Positions 40,901 through 50,586 of a stretch of DNA of 64,000 nucleotides are shown piece after piece (position 1 is the stretch's first letter; each line of letters begins with the position of its first letter). Position numbers and translations under genes: made by a program. The stretch comes from Planctomycetota bacterium (GTDB taxonomy: Bacteria > Planctomycetota > UBA1135 > UBA2386), in the NCBI GenBank assembly GCA_028281765.1, contig JANQJF010000063.1, positions 1 to 64,000 of the forward strand, written 5' to 3'. The notes under the pieces are model-generated. The model ran no database searches. It saw only the letters and a program-made list of their open reading frames with translations, and had not been told where the DNA came from.

Positions 40901-41602
40901 ATGGAAGTCGGCGGCCCCATCCTGATCGTCCTCGTGATCGCGCTCGTGATCACGGCCGCGATCTTCGGGCACATTGCGGCGAAGAAGCGCCGAGAAGCGC
41001 TCGCCGCGCTCGCGGACAGCCTCGGCTGGTCTTACGACCCCGACCACACGACGGCGGGGACCGCGCCCCTCGAACACTTCGACATGTTCAACCGCGGTCG
41101 GTCGCGCCGCGCCTACAACACGCTGTGGGGCACGCTCGACACGGACGGCATCGACTGCTCTGCGCAGGCGGGCGACTACCGCTACAAGGTCACGCGCGGC
41201 AGCGGCAAGAACCGTCGCACGCACACCTACCGCTTCAGCTACCTGATCTTCCGGCTGCCGTTCCGCGGTGTGCCCGATCTCACGATCCGGCGCGAAGGGC
41301 TCTTCGACAAGATCAGCGGCGCGTTCGGGTTCGACGACATCGACTTCGAGTCGGCCGAGTTCTCGAAGAAGTACTACGTGCAGTCGAGCGACCGACGCTT
41401 CGCCTACGACCTGATCCATCCGCGGATGATGGAGTTCCTGCTCCGCGTGCATCCGCCGCGGATCGACTTCAGCGGTGGCTACGTGCTGCTGACCGACGGC
41501 AAATCGACATGGCAGGCCGAACAGTTCGAGCGGCGCCTCGCGTTCGCCCGTGAATTCCTCGAGCTCTGGCCCGCACACCTCGCCGACAGCCTTCAGGCAT
41601 GA
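40901..41602 (+). CDS. Single-pass membrane protein coupled to LemA
   Basis: The 233-residue protein has an N-terminal membrane helix (6-27) followed by a soluble cytoplasmic-type domain with KKRREALAALADSLGW. This arrangement is common in uncharacterised proteins related to DUF3137, with alternating strands (YRYKVTRGSGKN, YRFSYLIFRLPF). No catalytic motif is seen. ATG 40901 lies just beyond the inverted-repeat element; the upstream frame is open only by chance. Its stop overlaps the lemA ATG (ATGA), so the two products probably work together. Confidence 0.65.
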   Translation: MEVGGPILIVLVIALVITAAIFGHIAAKKRREALAALADSLGWSYDPDHTTAGTAPLEHFDMFNRGRSRRAYNTLWGTLDTDGIDCSAQAGDYRYKVTRGSGKNRRTHTYRFSYLIFRLPFRGVPDLTIRREGLFDKISGAFGFDDIDFESAEFSKKYYVQSSDRRFAYDLIHPRMMEFLLRVHPPRIDFSGGYVLLTDGKSTWQAEQFERRLAFAREFLELWPAHLADSLQA

Positions 41603-42174
41603 ACGAAACCACAGTCGTCATCCTCGTCGCCATCGGCGTCCCCCTTCTCCTCCTGCTGATCTGGGTCATCGCGAACTACAACCGCATGGTGTCGCTTCGC
41701 AACCACATCCAAGAGAGCTGGTCGAACATCGACGTCGAGCTCAAGCGTCGCTACGAGCTGATCCCGAACCTGGTGTCGACGGTGAAGGGCTTCGCGAAGC
41801 ACGAGCGCGAGACGCTCGAGAAGGTCATCGAGCTGCGCAACAAGGCTGCCGCGAGCAAGGGCTCGGCAGCGTCACAGGCGGTCGACGAAACCGCGATGCT
41901 CATGGGTTTGAAGTCGGTGTTCGCGCTCGCCGAGGGCTACCCCGATCTCAAGAGCGACGCGCACTTCCTCGCGCTGCAGAAGGAGCTGTCACTCACCGAG
42001 GACCGCATCGCCGCGTCGCGCCGCTTCTACAACGCGAACATCCGCGACCTTCGGCAGCTGTGCGAGGCGTTTCCAACGTCGATCCTCGCGTCCACCTTCC
42101 ACATCGAGGCGCCGGACTTCTTCGAGCTGGACTCGGACGCGGAGCGCGTCGTGCCGAGGGTCGAACTCGCGTAG
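41599..42174 (+). CDS. lemA: LemA family protein
   Basis: The 191-residue protein has the LemA family plan: an N-terminal membrane helix (5-26), then NYNRMVSLRNHIQESWSNIDVELKRRYELIPNLV-type core and coiled-coil helices, ending with FYNANIRDLRQLCEAFPTS. LemA proteins are envelope proteins often paired with membrane proteins of unknown role. The gene is translationally coupled to the membrane protein upstream and meets the next gene stop to stop with no gap. Confidence 0.88.
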   Translation: MNETTVVILVAIGVPLLLLLIWVIANYNRMVSLRNHIQESWSNIDVELKRRYELIPNLVSTVKGFAKHERETLEKVIELRNKAAASKGSAASQAVDETAMLMGLKSVFALAEGYPDLKSDAHFLALQKELSLTEDRIAASRRFYNANIRDLRQLCEAFPTSILASTFHIEAPDFFELDSDAERVVPRVELA

Positions 42175-42735
42175 TCAGTTCGGCTCGCGCTGCGGGTAGA
42201 GCCAGCCGGCGAACCGCTTGACCATGAACGGCATGACGCCGTAGGTCATGATCAGCACGACGATCGGCGTCGTGGCCAGAATGCGCGCCCACGAGGGCAG
42301 ATCGCCGAGGAACGGCGCCGTGGCGAATCCCATGACGATCAGGAGCGGCGTGATCGCGAGCCACGTCACGACCGCCATCTTGTGGCGAGGCGGCGGCACG
42401 ATCGACTTCGCGCGCGGCTGCGCGAACCAGGTCTCGAGTCCGCAGATCACGCGCAGCTTGGCCGGCTCGGCGATCAGCTTGTCGAGACGATCCAGCCACC
42501 GAGCGCGCTCCTCCGATGCTTCCCAGGCCGCGAGCTGCTCGGGCGACTCGTAGCGAAAGACGACGCGGTAGTCGTGGTCGTCGGGCTGTTCGGGGTAGAG
42601 CACGTCCGTGCCGAGGTAGCCCGGGAATCGACTGCTCGCCTCGATGATGCCTCGCAACGACGCCTCGAACTCCGGCTTCTTGCCGGGGAGGACTTCACGA
42701 TCGATCACGACGGAGACGGGGCGCGAGGGAGCCAT
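42175..42735 (-). CDS. Antibiotic biosynthesis monooxygenase-type protein with two membrane helices
   Basis: The 186-residue protein has an N-terminal ABM ferredoxin-like domain (5-100: PVSVVIDREVLPGKKPEFEASLRGII, VFRYESPEQLAAWEASEER) and two C-terminal hydrophobic helices (about 122-143 and 150-170). This fused form is widespread and of unknown substrate. ATG 42735 is used because the domain begins there. It converges with lemA without any gap. Confidence 0.75.
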   Translation of the reverse strand: MAPSRPVSVVIDREVLPGKKPEFEASLRGIIEASSRFPGYLGTDVLYPEQPDDHDYRVVFRYESPEQLAAWEASEERARWLDRLDKLIAEPAKLRVICGLETWFAQPRAKSIVPPPRHKMAVVTWLAITPLLIVMGFATAPFLGDLPSWARILATTPIVVLIMTYGVMPFMVKRFAGWLYPQREPN

Positions 42736-42921
42736 GGCGATGACATAACGCGCGGAGAAACGGCGCGTTCTCGAAAATACATGACCCCGTCCGATCGCCG
42801 ACAGCGCCGTCGAGAATCCGACATCGGGATTCCGCGCGCGATCACGATCTCCTGACCCCATCTCGTGGCCTCAGACGACTACAGTGACGTCGATCGGTCT
42901 ACCGCTCACGGGAAGAGAATC

Positions 42922-45345
42922 ATGATCCGAATCAGCATCGCTGCATCGACGTTCGCCGCTCTGGCGATCACGCCGATAACGGCGCAACGCCTCACACCCT
43001 CCTACTCTCCATCCCAGCTTCCACACGGCCTCAGCTACACCCAGGCCATCATCGTGGATGTCGACAACGACGGACGCGTCGACATTCTCGACTGGGAGTA
43101 CCCGGACCCGGCGCACTGGCTGCTGTCGCGCAACGACGGTGAAGGACGCTTCGCCGATCCGATCGCGGTCACTTCGCCTCAGGAGTCCCCGTTCGTGCCT
43201 CGACTCGTCGCGGACTTCGATGGCGACGGGGACGTGGATGTCGGCTACGCGAACGAAACCGGCTGGTTCATCGCATGGAACAACGGTGGCGGCGGGTTCC
43301 CCCAGTCGACGCAGCTCACCTTCCTCGACAACTGGAACATCGCGGTCGCCGGGGACATCGACGGCGACGGAGACGTCGACATCGTCACGCAAGGCGCCGA
43401 GGTGCAGATCCATTCGATCGGAACCTACCTCAACGATGGGTCGGGCAACTTCACGCTCGGCACGACGAATCCGGGCTTCTCTTCGCTGGGCCAGCCGCTC
43501 AACCAGTTGCTCGACACGGACGGCGACGGCGACCTCGACTTCGTCTCGTATCGCCACTGGGAGAATGACGGCGCCGGCAACTTCACCGACACGACCACGA
43601 ATCGATACGCCCTCGGCTTCCCGCCGGGCGGAACCCACGTCTACGCGGACCTGAACGGGGACGGACTGTTCGACCTCGCGACTCCGAAGGAACTGTTCTT
43701 CGATGACGGAACCGGAACGCTCGTCTCCGCCCTGGACTTCTCGAACTTCATCTATCCGGACGTCGACGTGTTCGACATCGAGAACGACGGGGACCTCGAC
43801 GTGTTCTTGGCGCGGTCCGATCTGGGCTCGGCGCTGCTGCTCCGCAACGATGGCGCCGGAGTGTTTACCTTCGAATCCGGCTGGTTGGAGGGTTTCGGGA
43901 CCTACCGCGCCCACGTCGTCGACGTGGACGGGGACGGCGACGTCGACCTGCTCGGGCCACCTCGCACGCTGTTCCTGGGCGACGGTCAGGGCAACTTCTT
44001 CAACGCGGCGCCGATCGCGCTGTCCCTCTACGAAAACGAGTACCGCGACAGCATCGTCGGCGACGTCGATTCCGACGGGGACGTCGACATCCTCACGCGC
44101 ACCGAGACCGAGTTCCGCGTGCACTTCAACAACGGCGTCGGCGAGTTCGTCGCAGGCACGCCGTTCCCGCTGCCTTCTCCGGATTTCAACAGCGGTCCCG
44201 ACGTCGAGTTCGCGGACTTCGACGCGGACGGCCATCTCGACTTCGCCTACGACCTCGAGATCTACGAAGGAGACGGAACCGGCGGCTTCGCGCACGTGAA
44301 CTCGCTGATTGGCCTGGCCCGCACGATGACGATCGCGGACTTCGACGGCGATGGCGACGACGACCTCGCGACGCCGAGCGTCGTCGCGTTCCACACTGCG
44401 GGCTTCGCGTTCCAGACCGTACCGACAGCTCTCGGCGGCGACGGCTGGGACATGGACTCGGGCGACATCGACGGCGACGGTGACATCGACATCGTCACGG
44501 CCGTGACGAATGGCCTCGTGCAGCTGTTTTCGAACGACGGGAACGGCGGCTTCACCGACGTGTCTGCGAACCTCCCCGAACCGGTGTTCGCCGGCTTCGC
44601 GCGCACGGCACGGATGGCGGACGTCGATGAAGACGGCGATCTCGACCTCTTGATCGGTAACGAGAACCACACTTGGCAGAACCTGTGGTTCTACGAAAAC
44701 GACGGCACCGGCACGTTCACCGACGAGACGGTCGCGACGTTCGGGTTCACGCCGTTCTGCGACGACGCGGTCGTCGCCGACTTCGACCTCGACGGCGACA
44801 TCGACATCTTCGGCACGGGCTATCAACGCACGTTCCTGGAGAACACGCCTACGGGGTTCGTCAATCGCCCGTTCCTCTGGCTCGGAGATCTCAACCAGTA
44901 CGAGGAGGGTCCGATCCTCGCCGACCTCGACAACGACGGGGACCAGGACGTCGTGATGGGTCTCTACAACGTCGGTCCGCAGTTCTTCCACAACCGGCGA
45001 AGACACCTGCTGTCACCGCGCCTCGGGCGCACGGGTGCGGCCATTCTGCTCGAGGCCTACGTGGAAGCCGACACGACGGAGACGGTGTACCCGTTCGTCG
45101 CACTCACCCTGTTCGACCCGCCGTTGCCGTCCCCGTGGGGCCCGCTCCACGCAGACGCCGGCGCGGCGATCACGCTGCCGCCACAGGTCGCGGGTGACCA
45201 GGCACACGCCGAATGGGAGTTCGGCGTGCCGCCAGTGCCGGGACTCGTCGGGCTCGAGCTCTTCAGCCAGGCTCTGTTCGTGCCAAGCATCGACCCGGCG
45301 TCGTGGCGCCTCTCGAACCCCGTGCGACACACGATCGTCGAGTAG
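42922..45345 (+). CDS. Secreted VCBS/FG-GAP repeat protein (14 calcium-type loops)
   Basis: The 807-residue product has a signal peptide (1-21). About 14 D-x-D-x-DG-D-x-D loops follow (for example DVDNDGRVDILD, DFDGDGDVDVGY, DLDNDGDQDVVM), each preceded by a GDGTG/NDG-type blade turn, so one or two calcium-binding beta-propellers are expected. The last 110 residues are a beta domain similar in outline to that of 6825. The ATG at 42922 starts the signal peptide, behind GGAAG. Probably a surface or adhesion protein. The long open frame on the opposite strand is a codon-bias shadow. Confidence 0.85.
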   Translation: MIRISIAASTFAALAITPITAQRLTPSYSPSQLPHGLSYTQAIIVDVDNDGRVDILDWEYPDPAHWLLSRNDGEGRFADPIAVTSPQESPFVPRLVADFDGDGDVDVGYANETGWFIAWNNGGGGFPQSTQLTFLDNWNIAVAGDIDGDGDVDIVTQGAEVQIHSIGTYLNDGSGNFTLGTTNPGFSSLGQPLNQLLDTDGDGDLDFVSYRHWENDGAGNFTDTTTNRYALGFPPGGTHVYADLNGDGLFDLATPKELFFDDGTGTLVSALDFSNFIYPDVDVFDIENDGDLDVFLARSDLGSALLLRNDGAGVFTFESGWLEGFGTYRAHVVDVDGDGDVDLLGPPRTLFLGDGQGNFFNAAPIALSLYENEYRDSIVGDVDSDGDVDILTRTETEFRVHFNNGVGEFVAGTPFPLPSPDFNSGPDVEFADFDADGHLDFAYDLEIYEGDGTGGFAHVNSLIGLARTMTIADFDGDGDDDLATPSVVAFHTAGFAFQTVPTALGGDGWDMDSGDIDGDGDIDIVTAVTNGLVQLFSNDGNGGFTDVSANLPEPVFAGFARTARMADVDEDGDLDLLIGNENHTWQNLWFYENDGTGTFTDETVATFGFTPFCDDAVVADFDLDGDIDIFGTGYQRTFLENTPTGFVNRPFLWLGDLNQYEEGPILADLDNDGDQDVVMGLYNVGPQFFHNRRRHLLSPRLGRTGAAILLEAYVEADTTETVYPFVALTLFDPPLPSPWGPLHADAGAAITLPPQVAGDQAHAEWEFGVPPVPGLVGLELFSQALFVPSIDPASWRLSNPVRHTIVE

Positions 45346-45357
45346 GCAGCCGGCGAC

Positions 45358-46842
45358 CTACCAGTCGGCGAGCGCGCCGATCACGTGCGCGATGCGCCGC
45401 GCGAACGACGTGCGCTCGTCTCCCCCGCGAAGCCGGACATGGATCATCATCCCGGCGTCGCCAGGCTCGACGACGAGCGACAGCGAACCCGCCTCCGTCA
45501 GCGCACGCAACTGCTCGTCGCCCCCGTGAAACTCGCACGCGAGCGCCAGCGACGCGATGTCGGCCTCTACGGCGAACAGATCGGCGCCGCCCACTTGCGG
45601 CTGCCAGACGTCCTGCTTCGCGCGCGCCGCGCGCTGCACGAGCGCCGGCGCATTGGAGAACACCACGCAGTCGCCAATCGCGCCGAAGATGCCCTCTTCC
45701 CCTTCGAACGAACGGCGATACCAGTCGCCGTCCCGCGTGAGCTCGAAGTCGTTGTCTTCCGCGACCTGCGAGATCGACTCCAGCGCCGCCTTCGTGTCCT
45801 GCACTTTGACGCACGCGACGATGCGCGGCTCTTCGAGCTGACCGTCGCGAGGGTAGAGCAGCACGCCGATCGCCGAGTTGCGGAGCTGATCGACGAGCGC
45901 CTCCCCGATCAGCAGCCGCATCTGCTTCGCGGCTCGCTCGGCATCGCGGTCGAGCATCCCGTCTTCCTGCGCGCCGAGTAGCGTGCGCAGCGGCTCTTCC
46001 AGGCTCGCGCTGAACGCCATCACCGGCGCCTCGAAGCGCGCGAGCACATCCCGACACGTCCCCCCGGGCGCGGTGCTACCGAAGAACTTCGATCGGTCCC
46101 GCGGCTCGATCCCGATGTGCAGCCCCGTGTGCGTCATCGCCGCCACGGCCGCGCGCACCGTCGTCGCACCTTCGCGAAAGGAATCGATGTTCAAGAACAT
46201 CGACGTCGCAGCGGGACCCGGCAGTCGTTTGGCCAGCGCTCGGAACAGCGGATCCGATCCGATCGTCGGGGAATCGTCCGCGCGATCGAGCACCATGCGG
46301 AGCCGGACGATCGGGTCGGACTTCTCTTCCGCTGTCCCCAACATGACCAGCTGACCGCCGACGAACGTCCACGCGTTGCGATCGACGCGATGGATCGGCG
46401 GCGTGCCCTTCGTCTCGTCCAGATCCCCGTTCACCTCGACCAAGAATCGCTGCGCGAGTTCCCGGTCATCGACCCCGCACGTCAGCCAGATCGTTCGCGG
46501 CAGACAGAGCAAACCCGGATCGGCGAATGACACCCGGAACGGGCGGTCCGGATCGAGGCCGACCCGCGCCCAGGTCGCCGGCTTCTCGAGGTCGACACCG
46601 AAGTCGATCAGGGCGGCCTCGAGATCCTCGTCGGTGTCCAGGCGCGTCGTCACGCCACCGACCTCGATCGAGGCCCCGTCGCGCAATCCCGCAAACACGT
46701 CGCGCAGGACGCGCCCCGGCTCGTCGATGACCCATGTCAGCGGCGGCTCGACCGAGACCCTCGACAAGCCGGCCATCGGCTGTGGGCGCGACGTCTGCGG
46801 TGCGACCGCGAGAAGGACCGTGCACAGGATCGAGGGTTCCAT
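45358..46842 (-). CDS. Secreted protein of unknown function (DUF3352-like outline)
   Basis: The 494-residue protein has a short hydrophobic N-terminus that could be a signal peptide (1-16, ending near TSRPQ). An alternating alpha/beta body follows, with FVGGQLVMLGTAEEKSD and GDCVVFSNAPALVQRAARAKQ, patterns seen in DUF3352-type proteins that test residual values across a whole chain. No catalytic residue is apparent. It ends the minus-strand run that begins at 54114 and converges with the VCBS gene, 12 bp apart. Confidence 0.55.
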   Translation of the reverse strand: MEPSILCTVLLAVAPQTSRPQPMAGLSRVSVEPPLTWVIDEPGRVLRDVFAGLRDGASIEVGGVTTRLDTDEDLEAALIDFGVDLEKPATWARVGLDPDRPFRVSFADPGLLCLPRTIWLTCGVDDRELAQRFLVEVNGDLDETKGTPPIHRVDRNAWTFVGGQLVMLGTAEEKSDPIVRLRMVLDRADDSPTIGSDPLFRALAKRLPGPAATSMFLNIDSFREGATTVRAAVAAMTHTGLHIGIEPRDRSKFFGSTAPGGTCRDVLARFEAPVMAFSASLEEPLRTLLGAQEDGMLDRDAERAAKQMRLLIGEALVDQLRNSAIGVLLYPRDGQLEEPRIVACVKVQDTKAALESISQVAEDNDFELTRDGDWYRRSFEGEEGIFGAIGDCVVFSNAPALVQRAARAKQDVWQPQVGGADLFAVEADIASLALACEFHGGDEQLRALTEAGSLSLVVEPGDAGMMIHVRLRGGDERTSFARRIAHVIGALADW

Positions 46843-46885
46843 CGACTCCTCGTGGCCGAGGCGGCCGTGGAGTTGTCAGGACATC

Positions 46886-48295
46886 TCAGCTGCCGAACCG
46901 GGCCCGGCGCCTCCGCCGGCGAGCCTCGGTTTCGACCGTGCGGCGGGCGATCGCCGTCCGTCGAGCGATCTCCTCATGGTCCGGGAACTCTTGCTCGGCC
47001 AGCTGCAGGAGGTGGAACACGTCCGCTGCGCGGCCGCGCGTGCAGGAGATGCGCCCCGCGGTGTTGAGGTAGTCGGCAGCATCCGGCCGCTCGTCCGAGC
47101 GAGCGAGGGCTTCGCGAGCCGCATCGAAGTCACCAGCGAACGCGAGCGCGGCGACATCCTCGGGAAACGCACGGTCGTAGATCGGGAGCTCGTAGGTGCC
47201 GATCGGCCCGAGCGAAGACCCCTTCGCGGACACCCGAAGACGCCAGCGCGTCGCACCGTCCTCGAACGCTCGACGACCTGGAGCCTCGCGCGGAATCGGC
47301 ATCGCGAGACTCAGCGTCGTCGACGACCCTCCGATGTCCCCGGAGCTCACGGTCAACTCCTCGATCGACCGGTGCTTCGTCTTCAGGAACCCACCGTACG
47401 CTTGACTCCGACACACCAGCGCACACTTCAGAACGGTGCCGACGTCCAATGCGCGATCGAACAGGAGTTTGGCTTCCAGCACCTCGCCGACGCAAAACGG
47501 CACTCGGTCGAGCTGCAACACTGGACTGCCAAAGCGACGAGTCGGCACGACGTACATCGCGCTGACGCAGAACGACACGAAGAAGAACATCGCGGCGAGC
47601 ACGACGACGAGCACGGGATTCACGTACCAGTCGGATGTGCTCACGAGCAGTGAAATCGACCAGCCGAGCGCGAGTCCGAGCGCAGCGGTGATCACGAGAC
47701 TGACGCGCATCGGGATGCGCTGCCGTCGCAGGACTCTCCCGTCACGCCAGGCGTCGACGTGGAGCCACGGCTCCGGACCGCGCGCGAATGTGCTCTGATC
47801 GCGCCAGCGGAGGAAGATCACCACCGACGCAATGACGGTCATGGACAGCCACACCGTACCGAAGATCGCGAGGAATCGCCCCGCGTTGTGCACGCGCGGG
47901 AACAGCACAGACCGGTTCGAATCCGCGGGGTCGACGAAAACCGGGACCGTGCGGCCGGCCTCCTTCGCCGCGGTCAGCGTGTTGTTGTCCTCCCACGGCC
48001 CGTATTCCTGCGCGCTCGGCTGCCAGTCCAGCGGATACAGGGTTTCGTTCTCGTAGCGCACGCCGTCGATCGTGTAGGCGTAGCGACACGACAGCCGATA
48101 CACCGTACGACTGCGCGCACCGCTTCCCGATCGATAGCTCTCGAGCTGGAAGCGCAACGGCGTCGCCGCGCGCTGATCCCAGCCCTGCATCGCCTTCGCC
48201 GTCCACCACTGAGCGACACCGGCGCCGAAGCACCCGAGCCCCACGATCCAGAACAGGACGAGGAACAACCCAGGTGCGGACGAGACGCGTTTCAC
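46886..48295 (-). CDS. DUF3592-type membrane protein
   Basis: The 469-residue protein has an N-terminal membrane helix (8-28), an extracytoplasmic DUF3592-like domain (YRLSCRYAYTIDGVRYENETLYP, then VPVFVDPADSNRSVLFPR) and a second helix (near 123-145). A pair of helices (near 185-205 and 215-240) and a long soluble domain with a TPR-like basic C-terminus follow. The GTG at 48295 is preferred since it lies 13 bp after the preceding stop; a longer frame reaches 48358 and would overlap the isomerase gene. Function unknown. Confidence 0.6.
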   Translation of the reverse strand: MKRVSSAPGLFLVLFWIVGLGCFGAGVAQWWTAKAMQGWDQRAATPLRFQLESYRSGSGARSRTVYRLSCRYAYTIDGVRYENETLYPLDWQPSAQEYGPWEDNNTLTAAKEAGRTVPVFVDPADSNRSVLFPRVHNAGRFLAIFGTVWLSMTVIASVVIFLRWRDQSTFARGPEPWLHVDAWRDGRVLRRQRIPMRVSLVITAALGLALGWSISLLVSTSDWYVNPVLVVVLAAMFFFVSFCVSAMYVVPTRRFGSPVLQLDRVPFCVGEVLEAKLLFDRALDVGTVLKCALVCRSQAYGGFLKTKHRSIEELTVSSGDIGGSSTTLSLAMPIPREAPGRRAFEDGATRWRLRVSAKGSSLGPIGTYELPIYDRAFPEDVAALAFAGDFDAAREALARSDERPDAADYLNTAGRISCTRGRAADVFHLLQLAEQEFPDHEEIARRTAIARRTVETEARRRRRRARFGS

Positions 48296-48308
48296 AGGAG
48301 GGCGCGCG

Positions 48309-49352
48309 TCACTCGAGACCGAGAGTGCGGCGCACCGCGGTCTGATCGATCTCACCACCCGCGAAGTCGTCGAACGCCTTCTCCGGCGGCGTGATCATGT
48401 GCGCCATGATGAACGGCGCGCCCTCTTCGGCACCCTGCTGGGAATCCTTGAAGCAGCACTCCCACTCGATCGTCGCCCAACCTTCGTAGCCGTACTTCGT
48501 GAACGCCGTGAAGATCGCGGTGAAGTCGACGTCGCCGTCACCCGTGCTCCGGAACCGACCGGCGCGATCCTGCCATCCCTGGTAACCGCCGTAGACGCCG
48601 GTCCGACCGTTCGGCCGGAACTCCGCGTCCTTGACGTGGAAGCACTTGATGCGGTCGTGGTAGAGCTCGATGAAGTCGAGGTAGTCGAGGCACTGCAGCA
48701 CGAAGTGGCTCGGGTCGTAGAGCAAGCACGCGCGCGCATGACCATCGACCGCTTCGAGGAACTGCTCGTACGACGCGCCGTCGTGCAGGTCTTCGCCAGG
48801 ATGGATCTCGAACGCGCAGTCGACACCCTGTTCGTCCGCGTAGTCGAGGATCGGCCTCCACCGACGGGCGAGCTCCTGAAAGCCTTCCTCGACCAGGCCG
48901 GCCGGGCGCTGCGGCCACGGATAGACCGTGTGCCACATCAGCGCACCCGAGAACGTCGGCATCGCGTTCAAGCCGAGGTTCTTCGAAGCCTTCAGGCACA
49001 GCTTGACCTGCTCCGTGCCCCACTCCTGCATCTGCGCCGGCGTCGTGACGCCGTCTGGAGCAAACGCCTTGAACATCTCGGCGTACGCAGGATGGACCGC
49101 AACCAGCTGACCCTGGAGGTGCGTCGCGAGCTCGCTGACCTCGAGACCGTGGTTCGCGGCCGTCCCCTTGAACTCGTCGCAGTACGCCTGGCTCTCGGCC
49201 GCTTTCGCGAGATCGAAGCAGCGACCGTCCCAGCTCGGGATCTGGACGCCGACGTAGTCGAGCTCGCTCGCCCACTGGCAGAGTGAGTCGAACTGGTTGA
49301 ACGGAGGCTCATCCCCCATGAACTGCGCGAAGAAAATGCCGGGACCCTTCAT
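48309..49352 (-). CDS. Sugar phosphate isomerase/epimerase (xylose isomerase-like TIM barrel)
   Basis: The 347-residue protein has the AP-endonuclease-2/xylose isomerase fold, with metal-binding candidates Glu in AFEIHPGEDLHDG, Asp/His in YDPSHFVLQ and His in KCFHVKD, and a final glutamate in ATIEWECCF. Such proteins isomerise or epimerise sugars or inositol-type rings. The oxidoreductase gene 62 bp upstream (49415) is a common partner in sugar and inositol breakdown. The precise substrate is not evident. Confidence 0.82.
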   Translation of the reverse strand: MKGPGIFFAQFMGDEPPFNQFDSLCQWASELDYVGVQIPSWDGRCFDLAKAAESQAYCDEFKGTAANHGLEVSELATHLQGQLVAVHPAYAEMFKAFAPDGVTTPAQMQEWGTEQVKLCLKASKNLGLNAMPTFSGALMWHTVYPWPQRPAGLVEEGFQELARRWRPILDYADEQGVDCAFEIHPGEDLHDGASYEQFLEAVDGHARACLLYDPSHFVLQCLDYLDFIELYHDRIKCFHVKDAEFRPNGRTGVYGGYQGWQDRAGRFRSTGDGDVDFTAIFTAFTKYGYEGWATIEWECCFKDSQQGAEEGAPFIMAHMITPPEKAFDDFAGGEIDQTAVRRTLGLE

Positions 49353-49414
49353 GGATCAGCGTGCTCCTGAGATCGGACTGGTCGAGTGGGGAAGCGAGTG
49401 TAGCGCGAACCGAG

Positions 49415-50548
49415 TCAGGACACCTTGACCCAGCGTCGCGTCTTGGCGGCCTTCAGCGAAGCGTCGAGTACCTGCTGGACCGCAACGCCGTCGTCGAAGC
49501 TCGGGGAGAACGGCTTCTTGCCGCGCATGGACAGGACGAAGTCGACGAGCGTGTGCACGAAGGTGTGCTCGTAGCCGATGATGTGCCCGTCGGGCCACCA
49601 CTGGCCGGCGTAGGGATGCACGTCGTCCATGCACATGACGGTCTGGAATCCGCGCGTGTCCGCGGGGCCGTCGAAGCGAAACACTGCGAGCTCGTTCATG
49701 CGCTCGAGGTTCCACACGATCGAACCCTTCTCACCGCTGAGCTCGATCTTGTTGTAGTTCTTCCGGCCCGGCGCGGAGCGCGTGGCTTCGAAGGTTCCGA
49801 TCGCGCCGTTGTCGAAACGGGCGAGGAACGCCAGCGCATCGTCGACATCGACAGTGCGCTTCTTGCCGGAGCCGTCCTTCCGCGACTTGATGAAGGTCGC
49901 CTCGATCGCGCTGACATCGGTGAAGCGCAACCCGGTCAGGAAGTGCGTCATGTCGATCAGGTGCGCGTTGAGATCCCCGTGCGCGCCCGAGCCACAAACG
50001 CTCGCGTCGGTACGCCAGCTCGCCGGCGTCGACGCGTCGGAGAGCCAATCCTGCAGGTAGACCGCACGCACGTGCCGAATCTTGCCGATGTCGCCGCGCG
50101 CGACGATCTTCTGCGCGAGAGTCGCGGCGGGGCAGCGACGGTAGTTGTGCCACATCCCGACCTTGAGCCCCTTCTTCTTCGCGAGCGCTGCCATCGATTT
50201 GGCCTCGCGCGTGTTCAGCGCGAGCGGTTTCTCGCACATGACGTTCTTGCCCGCCTTGAGCGCGGCCAGCGTGATCGGGGCGTGCGTGTCGTTGGGCGTC
50301 GCGACGTCGATGAGATCGATGTCTTCGCGGGCGAGCGTCGCCTCGAGGTCGATCGATGCCTCGGCGAAGCCGAACTGCGCGCGCGCGGCTTCGGCGCGGT
50401 CAGCGTCACGACCGACGACGACGGCCATCTCGATGTCGAACGGAAGGTCGAAGAAGCGATTGGCTTGCCGCATCGCATTGGAATGCGCACGCCCCATGAA
50501 GGCGTGTCCGACCATGGCGATGCGGAGTTTCGAGCGGCGTTTCGGCAT
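49415..50548 (-). CDS. Gfo/Idh/MocA family NAD(P)-dependent oxidoreductase
   Basis: The 377-residue protein has an N-terminal Rossmann fold (VGHAFMGRAHSNAM; DVATPNDTHAPITLAALKAGKNVMCEKPLALN, with the family EKP lysine) and a C-terminal beta-sheet domain with GAHGDLNAHLIDM, the usual substrate-site region. It oxidises sugars or cyclitols with NAD(P). The start is ATG 50548; the frame upstream runs into the spacer of the next gene. Partner of the isomerase downstream, probably for one sugar or inositol-like substrate. Confidence 0.88.
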   Translation of the reverse strand: MPKRRSKLRIAMVGHAFMGRAHSNAMRQANRFFDLPFDIEMAVVVGRDADRAEAARAQFGFAEASIDLEATLAREDIDLIDVATPNDTHAPITLAALKAGKNVMCEKPLALNTREAKSMAALAKKKGLKVGMWHNYRRCPAATLAQKIVARGDIGKIRHVRAVYLQDWLSDASTPASWRTDASVCGSGAHGDLNAHLIDMTHFLTGLRFTDVSAIEATFIKSRKDGSGKKRTVDVDDALAFLARFDNGAIGTFEATRSAPGRKNYNKIELSGEKGSIVWNLERMNELAVFRFDGPADTRGFQTVMCMDDVHPYAGQWWPDGHIIGYEHTFVHTLVDFVLSMRGKKPFSPSFDDGVAVQQVLDASLKAAKTRRWVKVS

Positions 50549-50586
50549 GGCCCGAAGCGTAGCTCCGGACCGCCGGACCGCCAACG

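Noticed and set aside
42871..45006. A 711-codon minus-strand open frame
   Set aside because: It is the antisense of the VCBS repeat gene; the repeats in the real gene produce repeated Val/Glu/Asp strings that have no domain match.
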